Shown piece by piece: positions 28,660 to 36,826 of a DNA stretch of 40,158 nucleotides. The stretch spans positions 1 to 40,158 of the IMG/VR virus record IMGVR_UViG_3300037093_000073; one strand, given 5' to 3'. A program made the translations under genes and the position numbers. The DNA is from a virus. How positions within the stretch are numbered: position 1 is the first letter of the stretch; each line of letters starts with the position of its first letter. Under the pieces are notes generated by a model. That model was given only the letters and a program-made list of their open reading frames with translations, was not told the origin of the DNA and made no database searches.

Positions 28660-31470
28660 ATGTCCCAAAATCTAGTTGTCGGTCCGTTAAATAAAGGTAG
28701 GTCTACTGACCGTTTACCTTTTAACATCGACAAAGATTCATTTCCTATCCTCCAAAATGCTTATCAATGGCGCGGTCGCGTAAAGAGAAAACGTGGAACT
28801 TCAGCACTTGGCAGACTGCTTCGTTCGATCAATACGGCAACTATTCAAACAAGTGGTGCTGGAACTTTTGATGGAAATCTCCTGACAGGTCTTGAAACCA
28901 ATGCAAGTTTAGCGAATACGCCAATAACGATTGGTGCTGATATCTTCACTCTTACAAACACTTTAACGGGCGGTTTAACAGGATCAACGGGAGGTAGTGG
29001 AACAATTAACTTTACAACTGGCGCGCTTACCATAACTGGAGCACCTGCATCGACTAACATTCAATTCAATTACTTTCCTGATCTTCCAGTCATGGGCATT
29101 GAAGATTTGACTTTGGTTTCCACCCAATTCTCTAGCAATCTAGCCTTTGATACAACTTACTCTTACAACATTTCTCCTCTTTATCCCTTTACCATTTATG
29201 ACGTAAGTTACTACAAAAACCCTACATCTTTCGGATCTTATGTTCAAAAGACCGTTGTAACGCCTTTAACCTGGAATGGACAAGATTATCAGCAGTTCTG
29301 GTCTACAAACTATGAGGGCGCATTTTGGGTTACAAATGGAATAAAAATAACCAATGGTAATGCCGATTTAACAGGAGTAGGAATGCAGTTTGCAAATGCT
29401 GCTTCTATTACCTATATTTCCAATACTGCAACAACCTTGACTGTTGAGATAACAGGCGGACCATTAGTGATCGGTGATTACGTATATGCGAATGAATGGG
29501 GTGTGAGTATTGGTGTGGGTACTGGTTTAAATAATCAAACTGGTTATGTCACAACTGCAACTGCAAATACTCCTATTCCTGGAACTGAAACAGTGATCAT
29601 TACATTTCCCAATGCAACGATTAGCGTAAGTGCATGGGTTCCTGGCATATTGCAATATCTAACCAATCGTTCAGCTCCTACAAAAGATTGTATTCGTTGG
29701 TATGACGGCGATCCGACTAGTGGTGTTTTACCACCTACAATAGTTGCTGGATTTGGTTGGGTCAATTTCATGCCGCCTTTATCGAATCTAAACTATTCAA
29801 TTGCAGATGCTCCTCCAGCAGTTTATTATTTAGTCGGGTGCAAATTATTGCTTGAATTCCAAGACAGGCTTTTGTGTTTTGGTCCTGTCATTCAATCTGC
29901 CACAGGATCACCCATTTACCTGCAAGATACTGTTATCTTTAGCGAAAATGGAACGCCTTATTACACTAATTCTTATACGAATAGCCCATTGGCGACAAAA
30001 GATAATCCAACAGGCCCATTCTATACAAACCTCATACCTTTGCTCGTCCCCAATAATCAAGTCGCATTACCAAGTGCCTGGTTTGAAGATTCAACGGGTT
30101 TCGGGGGTTATAAATCAGCTGGTATCGCGCAACCGATAAACTTAGTCGCTCGAAATCGAGATGCTTTAATGGTGGAATTTGATAAATCAGTTTCTAGGTT
30201 GATTTACACAGGTGATGACATTTCACCCTTTAACTTTTATCAAACTAATGCTGAATATGGTTGTGGAAGCACATTCTCAGGAATTGACATGGATCAATAT
30301 GTTTTGTCAAGAGGCAAGAGGGGATTCATTGCTGCTAATCAGTCAGAAGTGAAACGGTTTGATCTTGACATTCCAGAAGCTGCCTTCCAGGTAAACCTTA
30401 GAAATAACGGTTCGGAGAGAGTGACGGCTGTCAGGGACTACATTAATGAATGGATTTATTTCACTTATTGCTCTGTTCAAGCGGGAGTTACCTATCCTAA
30501 TCAAACTCTATTCTACAATTATCAAGATGAATCATGGGGTGTTTTTAATGAGAGTTACACCACTTATGGACTATTTAGACCTCAAAGCGGGTTTACCTGG
30601 GCTACATTGATTAATACTGTGCTTACTTGGGATACTTGGAATGACACTTGGACAACTGGTTCAGATAATCTTTTCCAAACACAAGTTCTTGCTGGCAATC
30701 AGCAGGGGTTTATTGTCATTCGTGAAGATGAACTGACTTCAGAGGCTCCGTCTCTTTATATCCAAAGTATGACAACAAACATCATTACTTCGCCAAGTCA
30801 TAATTTAAACCAGGATGATTATATTGTAATCAATGGAATGACAGGGACATCAGGCGCAATTTTCAATGGGAATGTCTTTCAAATCTCAATTAAAGATGCT
30901 AATAGTTTCAAAATTGAAACAAGCATCGGTGCTGCAACATATCTCGGACTTGGAACGATCACTAGAGTTTACAATCCTTTGATTCAGACTAAACAGTTTA
31001 ACGAAGCTTGGTCAATCAGCAGAAAGACTCGCATTGGTCCTCAAATTTATCTATTATCTGCGACTAATAATAGCCAGATCACTCTTCAAATTTATCTTAG
31101 TCAAGATTCTGCAAATGTCTGGAACGCTGGAACTGTTGTTCCTGCAAACAATCCCCCTCCTTTAAACAATGGATTAATTTATAGCCAAGTCCTCTTCACT
31201 TGTGCTGAGAGTACTAATTTAGGGCTAACACCTGCTAATACAAACTTGCAGATGCTCGCAATTCCTGGAAATGCGCCAAATGTTGGCGGCTCTTCGCAAT
31301 CTGGTCAGATATTCCACCGTGTGAATACTTCATTAATTGGCGACACTATTCAATTTGGTTTTACAATGTCAGATGCCCAATTGAAAGATCCGACACTTGC
31401 TAACCAGTTTGCAGAGATAGAATTGCATGGATTCATTGTAGATATATCACAGAGTGGTTTATTAGCATGA
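28660..31470 (+). CDS. Tail hub/stabilisation protein, P22 gp10-like, 936 aa
   Basis: It begins NLVVGPLNKGRSTDRLPFNI and DKDSFPILQNAYQWRGRVKR, the signature of the gp10-like 'stabilisation' family. A long beta-propeller-like body follows with repeated W/Y strand motifs (DECFYN-type: LFYNYQDESWGVF, WDTWNDTWTTG). It is about twice the length of P22 gp10 (472 residues), with extra Gly/Thr-rich insertions near 80-130 and 220-310. It forms the tail nozzle that plugs the portal and holds spikes. It overlaps the next gene by four bases. Confidence 0.75.
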   Translation: MSQNLVVGPLNKGRSTDRLPFNIDKDSFPILQNAYQWRGRVKRKRGTSALGRLLRSINTATIQTSGAGTFDGNLLTGLETNASLANTPITIGADIFTLTNTLTGGLTGSTGGSGTINFTTGALTITGAPASTNIQFNYFPDLPVMGIEDLTLVSTQFSSNLAFDTTYSYNISPLYPFTIYDVSYYKNPTSFGSYVQKTVVTPLTWNGQDYQQFWSTNYEGAFWVTNGIKITNGNADLTGVGMQFANAASITYISNTATTLTVEITGGPLVIGDYVYANEWGVSIGVGTGLNNQTGYVTTATANTPIPGTETVIITFPNATISVSAWVPGILQYLTNRSAPTKDCIRWYDGDPTSGVLPPTIVAGFGWVNFMPPLSNLNYSIADAPPAVYYLVGCKLLLEFQDRLLCFGPVIQSATGSPIYLQDTVIFSENGTPYYTNSYTNSPLATKDNPTGPFYTNLIPLLVPNNQVALPSAWFEDSTGFGGYKSAGIAQPINLVARNRDALMVEFDKSVSRLIYTGDDISPFNFYQTNAEYGCGSTFSGIDMDQYVLSRGKRGFIAANQSEVKRFDLDIPEAAFQVNLRNNGSERVTAVRDYINEWIYFTYCSVQAGVTYPNQTLFYNYQDESWGVFNESYTTYGLFRPQSGFTWATLINTVLTWDTWNDTWTTGSDNLFQTQVLAGNQQGFIVIREDELTSEAPSLYIQSMTTNIITSPSHNLNQDDYIVINGMTGTSGAIFNGNVFQISIKDANSFKIETSIGAATYLGLGTITRVYNPLIQTKQFNEAWSISRKTRIGPQIYLLSATNNSQITLQIYLSQDSANVWNAGTVVPANNPPPLNNGLIYSQVLFTCAESTNLGLTPANTNLQMLAIPGNAPNVGGSSQSGQIFHRVNTSLIGDTIQFGFTMSDAQLKDPTLANQFAEIELHGFIVDISQSGLLA

Positions 31471-31958
31471 ATGTTAATTTACGTACAACTTCTCCTTTTC
31501 TTAGAACTTCTCGAAGGTTTCCTATGGAACCCGATAAGTTGCAAGTTGAACTTGAGCATGCATATATCGAAATAGCAAATGCTGTAAATGCTCGGACTAA
31601 TGGTATTTTCCCTGCTAATCGACCAATAGTGACAGGGGAAGCCTGGTATATTACAAGTTCGAAACAGCAAACGTTGAGAAAGATTTATAGTTTTGGAGCG
31701 ATTCCGACAGGAACCGAATTAGATATTCCCTTGAACTATACAGACTTTATAACTTTGACAAAGATAACAGCTACGGTAAACACAACTGTTCCAGACTTTA
31801 GGCCCATTCCTTTTGTTGATCCGGTGGTTTCTACAAATGGGATGGAGATCTTAGTTGCAACGGTAGCAAACGTTTTGCAGATTAGAATAACTGTAGGTTC
31901 AACAGCTCCTTCAGTTGTATCGGGAATCGCTGTAATAGAATTCCTTTCATCGGTATAG
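31467..31958 (+). CDS. Virion-associated protein, 163 aa
   Basis: The start (PFLRTSRRFPMEPDKLQVEL, AYIEIANAVNARTNGIFPAN, VTGEAWYI, QQTLRKIYSF) follows a pattern common in small structural proteins located after the tail hub of podoviruses. The rest is a compact beta domain. It overlaps the hub gene by four bases (ATGA). The exact function is unknown. Confidence 0.6.
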   Translation: MNVNLRTTSPFLRTSRRFPMEPDKLQVELEHAYIEIANAVNARTNGIFPANRPIVTGEAWYITSSKQQTLRKIYSFGAIPTGTELDIPLNYTDFITLTKITATVNTTVPDFRPIPFVDPVVSTNGMEILVATVANVLQIRITVGSTAPSVVSGIAVIEFLSSV

Positions 31959-31978
31959 TAAAAAAAAAGAGGTGATAT

Positions 31979-32671
31979 ATGGTTGGCGCAGTCCCAATGA
32001 AGGATAAGAAAGGTAATTATGTTTCCAATGAGGAAATAAGAAATTATGTAAAGAAAGGTGTACACCAAAACTCAGATAAGGGAAGACAAGAGAAATATTC
32101 TAAAACAGGTGACTTGATTCCTCGAGGTTATGATCTAGCCGTAATGGGCAATTATCTTCCTGAACAGAAACAATTATTGGCCGATAGTTTTCAACATGTA
32201 GGTAATAATAGTCATACTTCAAGACTTGCTAGGGGTGATACAAGTTATTTTGCTGAGATGGAAGAGCCATCTATGCGTGAATTTAACGAACTGCAAGGGC
32301 AAACAGCATCACGTTTTAGCGGCATGGGTCAAGGTGGCAGACGATCAAGCGGTTTCCAGAACAAAATGTCACAGGCCAATAGTGACTTTGCTTCGCAACT
32401 GGCTTCTAGACGTAAAGAATTGCAGCGCCAAGCCACCCTTGATTTAATGGGAATGTCGCACACTCTTCTTAACGAAAAATACGAAGAGAAGGCACTTGTT
32501 GAAAGACCACAAGCAGAGAGAAAGAAAAAAAGAACAGATTATGTTTCCGCAACTGGTGGTTTAATGCTTGGCACAGCTACTGGCTTAGCAACTGGTGATT
32601 ATGTCGGTGGTGCTAAAGCTGGTTGGGACTGGGGCAATGAAATAAGAAGAGATGATGAAGGTAACTTCTAA
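31979..32671 (+). CDS. Ejection-type internal virion protein, 230 aa
   Basis: ATG 31979 follows AAGAGGTGATAT. The protein is helical and charged with a central Ser/Gly/Arg-rich part (RFSGMGQGGRRSSGFQNKMS) and ends with a Gly/Ala helix (GGLMLGTATGLATGDYVGGA) that may insert into membranes. The first of three such genes before the fibre region corresponds in position to the P22 gp7/gp20/gp16 group, which leaves the head with DNA. The assignment is by position and composition. Confidence 0.55.
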   Translation: MVGAVPMKDKKGNYVSNEEIRNYVKKGVHQNSDKGRQEKYSKTGDLIPRGYDLAVMGNYLPEQKQLLADSFQHVGNNSHTSRLARGDTSYFAEMEEPSMREFNELQGQTASRFSGMGQGGRRSSGFQNKMSQANSDFASQLASRRKELQRQATLDLMGMSHTLLNEKYEEKALVERPQAERKKKRTDYVSATGGLMLGTATGLATGDYVGGAKAGWDWGNEIRRDDEGNF

Positions 32672-32683
32672 AAGGAAATAATT

Positions 32684-33961
32684 ATGCCAATACAGATTAT
32701 TAAAAGAACTCCAGTAGAAGAAAAGAAGTCTCCATATGATAGAGATAGAGAGTTGATGGGGCATGCCTTTGATTTTGCTAAAAGTGCTCAGAGTAGTTAT
32801 CAGCAAATGGCTCGTCAAAAGGAAGCTGCAAAACAAGAAAAGCAAAAAGAAGAAGCGGAGAATAAATATTTAAAAAAAGTGACGGGTCAAGATTTCGAAG
32901 GAGCTACAGCCAAAGAAAGGCAAGCTGCTTATGAGAGTTTTCTAAAGAAAGAAGAGAAAACAAATGAATTTAATGAGAAGATGGAACGCTATAAAAAATA
33001 TGGGTTTTCTGATTACTTACAGGGCGGTGAGCAATCTGGAATGCCTGGGCAACAACAAAATGACCAAGGCTCCTTTTCAGATCAAATTAATCGGCCCGGA
33101 ACTCAGACTGCTGAAGGGAATATGGATTTAGGGGAAATAAAGTTAAAAACAGATCTTCCAAATCGAAAAGTTCCTGACAAAATGATATTTGATGCAGAAA
33201 TGATGGGAGATCATAATTTAGCCCAGCAATTAAAAGAACATAACAAATCTTTAGATACTCAAAAACATCATCAAGAAAACCTAGATTTTAAAAAATCTAA
33301 AGAAACTCCAGAACATAAAAGAGATACTGCAATGGCTGCTCAGCAAGCAAAGGCAGATACCGATTATAATACACAACTTCAACAATCCGCAGGCCTAGCA
33401 CATATAAAAACAAAAACATTGACCGATCTTGAGAAATTGAACGAGAAGGGTGTAACTGGTAAACCTTATGAAAAACTTCTTGAGAAGGCAGGCTTAGTTA
33501 ATCTTACCTCTGAAGGCCGTAGAGAATTTGCTGCTGATGTAAAACATATGATTACAGACATTCGATCAATTTTAGGTGGTCAGTTTAGTAATTTTGAGTT
33601 CCAGACAATACTTAACGCTTATCCTAGCGCTGATTTTAGCCAAGGAGCAAATAGAGCTATCATAAATAACCTCAAAGAATTTCAGGATATAAAAAATAAA
33701 GAAATTGAATTCGCCAATGAGATAAAGAAAAATAATGGTGGTAAAATCCCTGAAGATTATCAATCATTGGTTAATAAAAAAGTTACTGAATATGCAAATG
33801 ATAAAGTTCCATCAATCAAGGCCAATATGAGAAAAGTTCTTCATGAAGAATATGGAATACCAGATGGAAATTATTTGATGTTTGATAATAATGGAGAACC
33901 TTTAAATGTGCCTGAAGAAATGTTAGATCATTACATGGAACTTGGAGCCACATTACCATGA
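32684..33961 (+). CDS. Ejection-type internal virion protein, 425 aa
   Basis: ATG 32684 follows AAAAGGAAATAATT. The protein is almost fully helical and rich in Lys, Glu and Gln, with long coiled coils (about 40-110 and 200-300) and no recognisable enzyme motif. It is the second gene in the ejection-like trio and overlaps the third by four bases. Such proteins form the ejected channel in P22-type phages; this is an inference by position. Confidence 0.55.
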   Translation: MPIQIIKRTPVEEKKSPYDRDRELMGHAFDFAKSAQSSYQQMARQKEAAKQEKQKEEAENKYLKKVTGQDFEGATAKERQAAYESFLKKEEKTNEFNEKMERYKKYGFSDYLQGGEQSGMPGQQQNDQGSFSDQINRPGTQTAEGNMDLGEIKLKTDLPNRKVPDKMIFDAEMMGDHNLAQQLKEHNKSLDTQKHHQENLDFKKSKETPEHKRDTAMAAQQAKADTDYNTQLQQSAGLAHIKTKTLTDLEKLNEKGVTGKPYEKLLEKAGLVNLTSEGRREFAADVKHMITDIRSILGGQFSNFEFQTILNAYPSADFSQGANRAIINNLKEFQDIKNKEIEFANEIKKNNGGKIPEDYQSLVNKKVTEYANDKVPSIKANMRKVLHEEYGIPDGNYLMFDNNGEPLNVPEEMLDHYMELGATLP

Positions 33962-35283
33962 ACCAAGATCCTTTTGCATCGGTTAGATTAAGCCAACCTC
34001 AGCAACAGCAAGCACCACAGCAACAGGAACAAGAACAGGAACAAGAAGATCCTTTTGAATCTGTTCGCATTAAAAAAGCAGATGAGAATTCTGGTCTTTT
34101 AGAAGTTGGTCGTCATGCTGCAAGAATTGGTTCAAGAATTGCCGAAACAATTGGAGGAATACCAGGAGATGTAAATTCTCTTATTCAAAGTGGTCTCATT
34201 ACAGGATTAGATAAACTGGGAGTTAAACCACTTTCTGAAGAACAAGAAGAATTATATCGAGAACAAGGATTACCAAGTTCTGCAAAACTTAAGAAATTAT
34301 CAGAAGAAAAAACTAAAGGTTTTACTGCTCCACAAGATGAATATGAAAGATTTGGGGATGAAATTGCCACAACTGCTGCAAGTTTGCTTGGACCAATGAA
34401 ATTTAGGACCATGCTTGGAGCATCTGCAGGTGCTGTTGCTGCAAAAGAAGGAGTTAAACTTTTAGGACTTGGAGAAGGGCCTCAAGAAGCAGCAAAATTA
34501 GGAACTATGTTATTGATTACAGCTATGAATCCTGGTGGGGCAATGAAATATGCTGGTAATCAATATGAAGTAGCTAATAAGTTGTCTAAAGGTGTCAAGT
34601 TGAATGTAACACCAATGACAAAAGAATTAGGTAATAAATTAATTGAATTGGAAAAAGGTTTTGAAACATCTGCAAAAAATGCAGTAAAAAATCCTATTGA
34701 AGCAATACTTAAGAAAGTAGATCAATCTGGAAAAATGCCTTTACAAGATTTGATGGCCTCAAAAAGAGATCTTAACACAGTTATGAAAGATCCTATCCTT
34801 TTAAAAAGGGAAAGGAAACTTCTTAAAGGAGTTGCAAAAGATATTGATAATGCTATTAAACCCTATGAGAAAATAAATCCTGCCTTTGCGAAGGCTTATA
34901 GACCTGCTAATGAAATATATAGTGCTGTCATGCAAGGAACTAAAGCTAATGATTTTATTGTGAAAAATCTAGGTGGAAAATCTATTTTAGGAGCTGCGTT
35001 AGCTGAAGTTGCGTTAGGACATCCAGAATTAGCCCCTTATACATTAGCAGGAGGAGCAGCAATTCATGGAGCTGCAAAAGCAGGAGATTTCTTTGTTAGA
35101 GTTGCGAAAAGCCCTGAATTACAAAAGTTCTATGCATTAGCAACGGCAGCAGCTATAAAAGAAGACTTGCCTGCACTTAGACTTTATGCAGACAAGATTG
35201 AAGAGAATATTTCTAAAAATCGTAACCGTCCCGATCGCGCTCTTCCCAATAACAGATTAAAAAGTAAATCGGTAAACCGATAA
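33958..35283 (+). CDS. Ejection-type internal virion protein, 441 aa
   Basis: The N-terminus has two similar short motifs, DPFASVRL and DPFESVRI, separated by a Gln/Glu-rich run; these may be packaging or docking signals. An Ala/Gly-rich amphipathic middle (RTMLGASAGAVAAKEGVKLL, ILGAALAEVALGH) could enter membranes. The rest is charged helix with a basic C-terminus. It is the third gene of the ejection-like trio and the last before the minus-strand cassette. Confidence 0.6.
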   Translation: MNQDPFASVRLSQPQQQQAPQQQEQEQEQEDPFESVRIKKADENSGLLEVGRHAARIGSRIAETIGGIPGDVNSLIQSGLITGLDKLGVKPLSEEQEELYREQGLPSSAKLKKLSEEKTKGFTAPQDEYERFGDEIATTAASLLGPMKFRTMLGASAGAVAAKEGVKLLGLGEGPQEAAKLGTMLLITAMNPGGAMKYAGNQYEVANKLSKGVKLNVTPMTKELGNKLIELEKGFETSAKNAVKNPIEAILKKVDQSGKMPLQDLMASKRDLNTVMKDPILLKRERKLLKGVAKDIDNAIKPYEKINPAFAKAYRPANEIYSAVMQGTKANDFIVKNLGGKSILGAALAEVALGHPELAPYTLAGGAAIHGAAKAGDFFVRVAKSPELQKFYALATAAAIKEDLPALRLYADKIEENISKNRNRPDRALPNNRLKSKSVNR

Positions 35284-35295
35284 AAAATAATTGCA

Positions 35296-35781
35296 TCATA
35301 CATGACCCCAAGTTTTCTTATTTACAATGTAACATATGGTTGAAGATTGAAGATTAAAAATATTACCTATTTCTCTCATTGTAAACCCGTTTTCATGAAG
35401 ACGTCTGATTTTTGAAACATCATTATCATTTGTCTTCGATTTATGATTTTTAATTCCCTTCACCTTTTTCTCTCTACCAGCATCTTTCATCTCTTGTAGA
35501 TTCTCTCTTTGAGTACCTAGATGAAGATGATCAGGATTTACACATAAAGAATTGTGACATGAATGAAGAACATTCATTTCATCTTGGATATTTCCTTTCC
35601 ATAATATATATGACGCACGATGAGCTAAAATCATCTTATAAGGTCGCTTTATTGCCAAAGAAATGAATCCATATTGTTTCTTTGGATTACATTTATATCC
35701 CATCCATTCCCAACAGCCATTCATATGAAGTTTTACATATTTCAAAAGTCTAATTTTTGAATCTTCAATATATTTTGTCAT
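35296..35781 (-). CDS. HNH homing endonuclease with helix-turn-helix, 161 aa
   Basis: ATG 35781 follows GAAGGAAATTAA. Residues 23-60 (CWEWMGYK..., GFISL, LAHRASYILWKG) and HSCHNSLCVNPDHLHLGT (73-90) form an HNH_3-type nuclease with structural Cys. The C-terminal ~45 residues (SKIRRLHENGFTMREIGNIF, LQSSTICYIVNKK) form a helix-turn-helix for site recognition. It is free-standing, between ejection proteins and the membrane-peptide cassette, and lacks the promoter/hairpin control seen at the other two endonuclease genes. Confidence 0.85.
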   Translation of the reverse strand: MTKYIEDSKIRLLKYVKLHMNGCWEWMGYKCNPKKQYGFISLAIKRPYKMILAHRASYILWKGNIQDEMNVLHSCHNSLCVNPDHLHLGTQRENLQEMKDAGREKKVKGIKNHKSKTNDNDVSKIRRLHENGFTMREIGNIFNLQSSTICYIVNKKTWGHV

Positions 35782-35791
35782 TTAATTTCCT

Positions 35792-35857
35792 TCACTCAAA
35801 GTCAAAAAAAAGCTGAGCAAGAATAAGGCATAAAGCTATAAATAATCCGTGCATCAT
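35792..35857 (-). CDS. Hydrophobic micropeptide, 21 aa
   Basis: The frame (MMHGLFIALCLILAQLFFDFE) has AGAGGTTAG before its double ATG. It is almost one membrane span. It sits between the HNH gene and three small membrane proteins in the same direction, so it may belong to a lysis-type or membrane-active set. At this length chance is possible. Confidence 0.4.
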   Translation of the reverse strand: MMHGLFIALCLILAQLFFDFE

Positions 35858-35859
35858 AT

Positions 35860-36063
35860 CTAACCTCTACTTTCAATAACTGAAATTCTAGCATGATGAT
35901 CTTTCACACAATGATGAAGAGCAGAAATTTCTTTTCTAATCTCAACGATTTCTTTTCTAGTTTCAGCATTTGCGTTAGAAGATTGAATCATAAAGAATAT
36001 GCACAATCCCCATGTACCGCCGAAACCTCCTCCTAAAATCCAAAGTAATACTGTAAGTTCCAT
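35860..36063 (-). CDS. Single-span membrane plus coiled-coil protein, 67 aa
   Basis: An N-terminal membrane span (LTVLLWILGGGFGGTWGLCI, continuing FFMI) is followed by a helical, heptad-like tail (ETRKEIVEIRKEISALHHCV). The arrangement matches its two upstream neighbours. Such proteins could be holins or holin-like regulators; no family is confirmed. It overlaps the preceding gene by one base. Confidence 0.6.
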   Translation of the reverse strand: MELTVLLWILGGGFGGTWGLCIFFMIQSSNANAETRKEIVEIRKEISALHHCVKDHHARISVIESRG

Positions 36064-36263
36064 TATTTCCTAACCTTCTCTTCCAATATGCTAAGTCTAC
36101 CATGAAATTGCATACTCTCATTATGCATCAGAGTAATCACTTGATCAATTCGGTTGTTGCAGTTATCAATTCTCGTGTTTACGCTGTAAAATCCGCCAAG
36201 TAAAGTCACAAATAATACGACCCATTCTAAATGGGATATCCATGTTGATTTTTGATCATTCAT
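36063..36263 (-). CDS. Single-span membrane plus coiled-coil protein, 66 aa
   Basis: The span (LEWVVLFVTLLGGFYSV) is followed by a coiled-coil tail (RIDNCNNRIDQVITLMHNES, LSILEEKVRK). It is in the same class as its neighbours and may assemble with them in the inner membrane. Its function is inferred only from topology. Confidence 0.6.
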   Translation of the reverse strand: MNDQKSTWISHLEWVVLFVTLLGGFYSVNTRIDNCNNRIDQVITLMHNESMQFHGRLSILEEKVRK

Positions 36264-36266
36264 TTT

Positions 36267-36488
36267 CTATTCCTCCTTAATCCTCTTCAAAAGAACGTGA
36301 TAAACACCATCCATTCTTTTGTTGGTTTCTATCCATTTCTGGTCTTGCTGTTCAAATTTCTTATCTTGAGCATCAAATCTTAAGTCGAAATCCAATCTAA
36401 AGTTTCTTATTAAAGTGTAGAGTAATGTACCTATTCCGGTGCTTATTCCTACTCCTGTTCCTATAATTGTCCATATTTCTGCGTTCAT
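36267..36488 (-). CDS. Single-span membrane plus coiled-coil protein, 73 aa
   Basis: The first ~25 residues are hydrophobic (IWTIIGTGVGISTGIGTLLY), followed by a charged coiled coil (FDAQDKKFEQQDQKWIETNK). It overlaps the upstream gene by four bases. With the next two genes it forms a set of three membrane/coil proteins, a plausible lysis or superinfection module. Confidence 0.6.
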   Translation of the reverse strand: MNAEIWTIIGTGVGISTGIGTLLYTLIRNFRLDFDLRFDAQDKKFEQQDQKWIETNKRMDGVYHVLLKRIKEE

Positions 36489-36664
36489 TTTTCCATCCTG
36501 TTAATCATTTTCTTAATGTTCAAATTATCCTTCTGCACCTGTAAAAACTGCTCAATCAATTGAGTCATCGTTTTAGGAGCAGACAGTTCCAACTCAATAC
36601 AGAGTTTTCTAAATTCTATGAGAAGTTTTCTCGGAAGTTTAAGTCTAAGCTCTTTTGTATCCAT
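36485..36664 (-). CDS. Small helical protein, possibly ribbon-helix-helix, 59 aa
   Basis: The start is uncertain: ATG 36664 (MDTKELRLKLPRKLLIEFRK) or ATG 36682, six codons upstream; neither has an ideal ribosome site. The N-terminal LRLKLPRKLLIEFRKLCIEL resembles a ribbon-helix-helix strand and helix, which would make it a small DNA-binding regulator of the membrane cassette. This is a weak assignment. Confidence 0.5.
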   Translation of the reverse strand: MDTKELRLKLPRKLLIEFRKLCIELELSAPKTMTQLIEQFLQVQKDNLNIKKMINRMEK

Positions 36665-36826
36665 GTCTCCATTATTCCCCATTGAGGATTTGAAGTCAAC
36701 TATTTTCACAAATAGTAACCTAACACTCAGCAACTTAATTGTTTACATCTAACATTGACGTATACACATAATCCTTAAAGACTTACATTAAAATTTTAAA
36801 AGAACAACCTTAAATGAGGAAAATTT

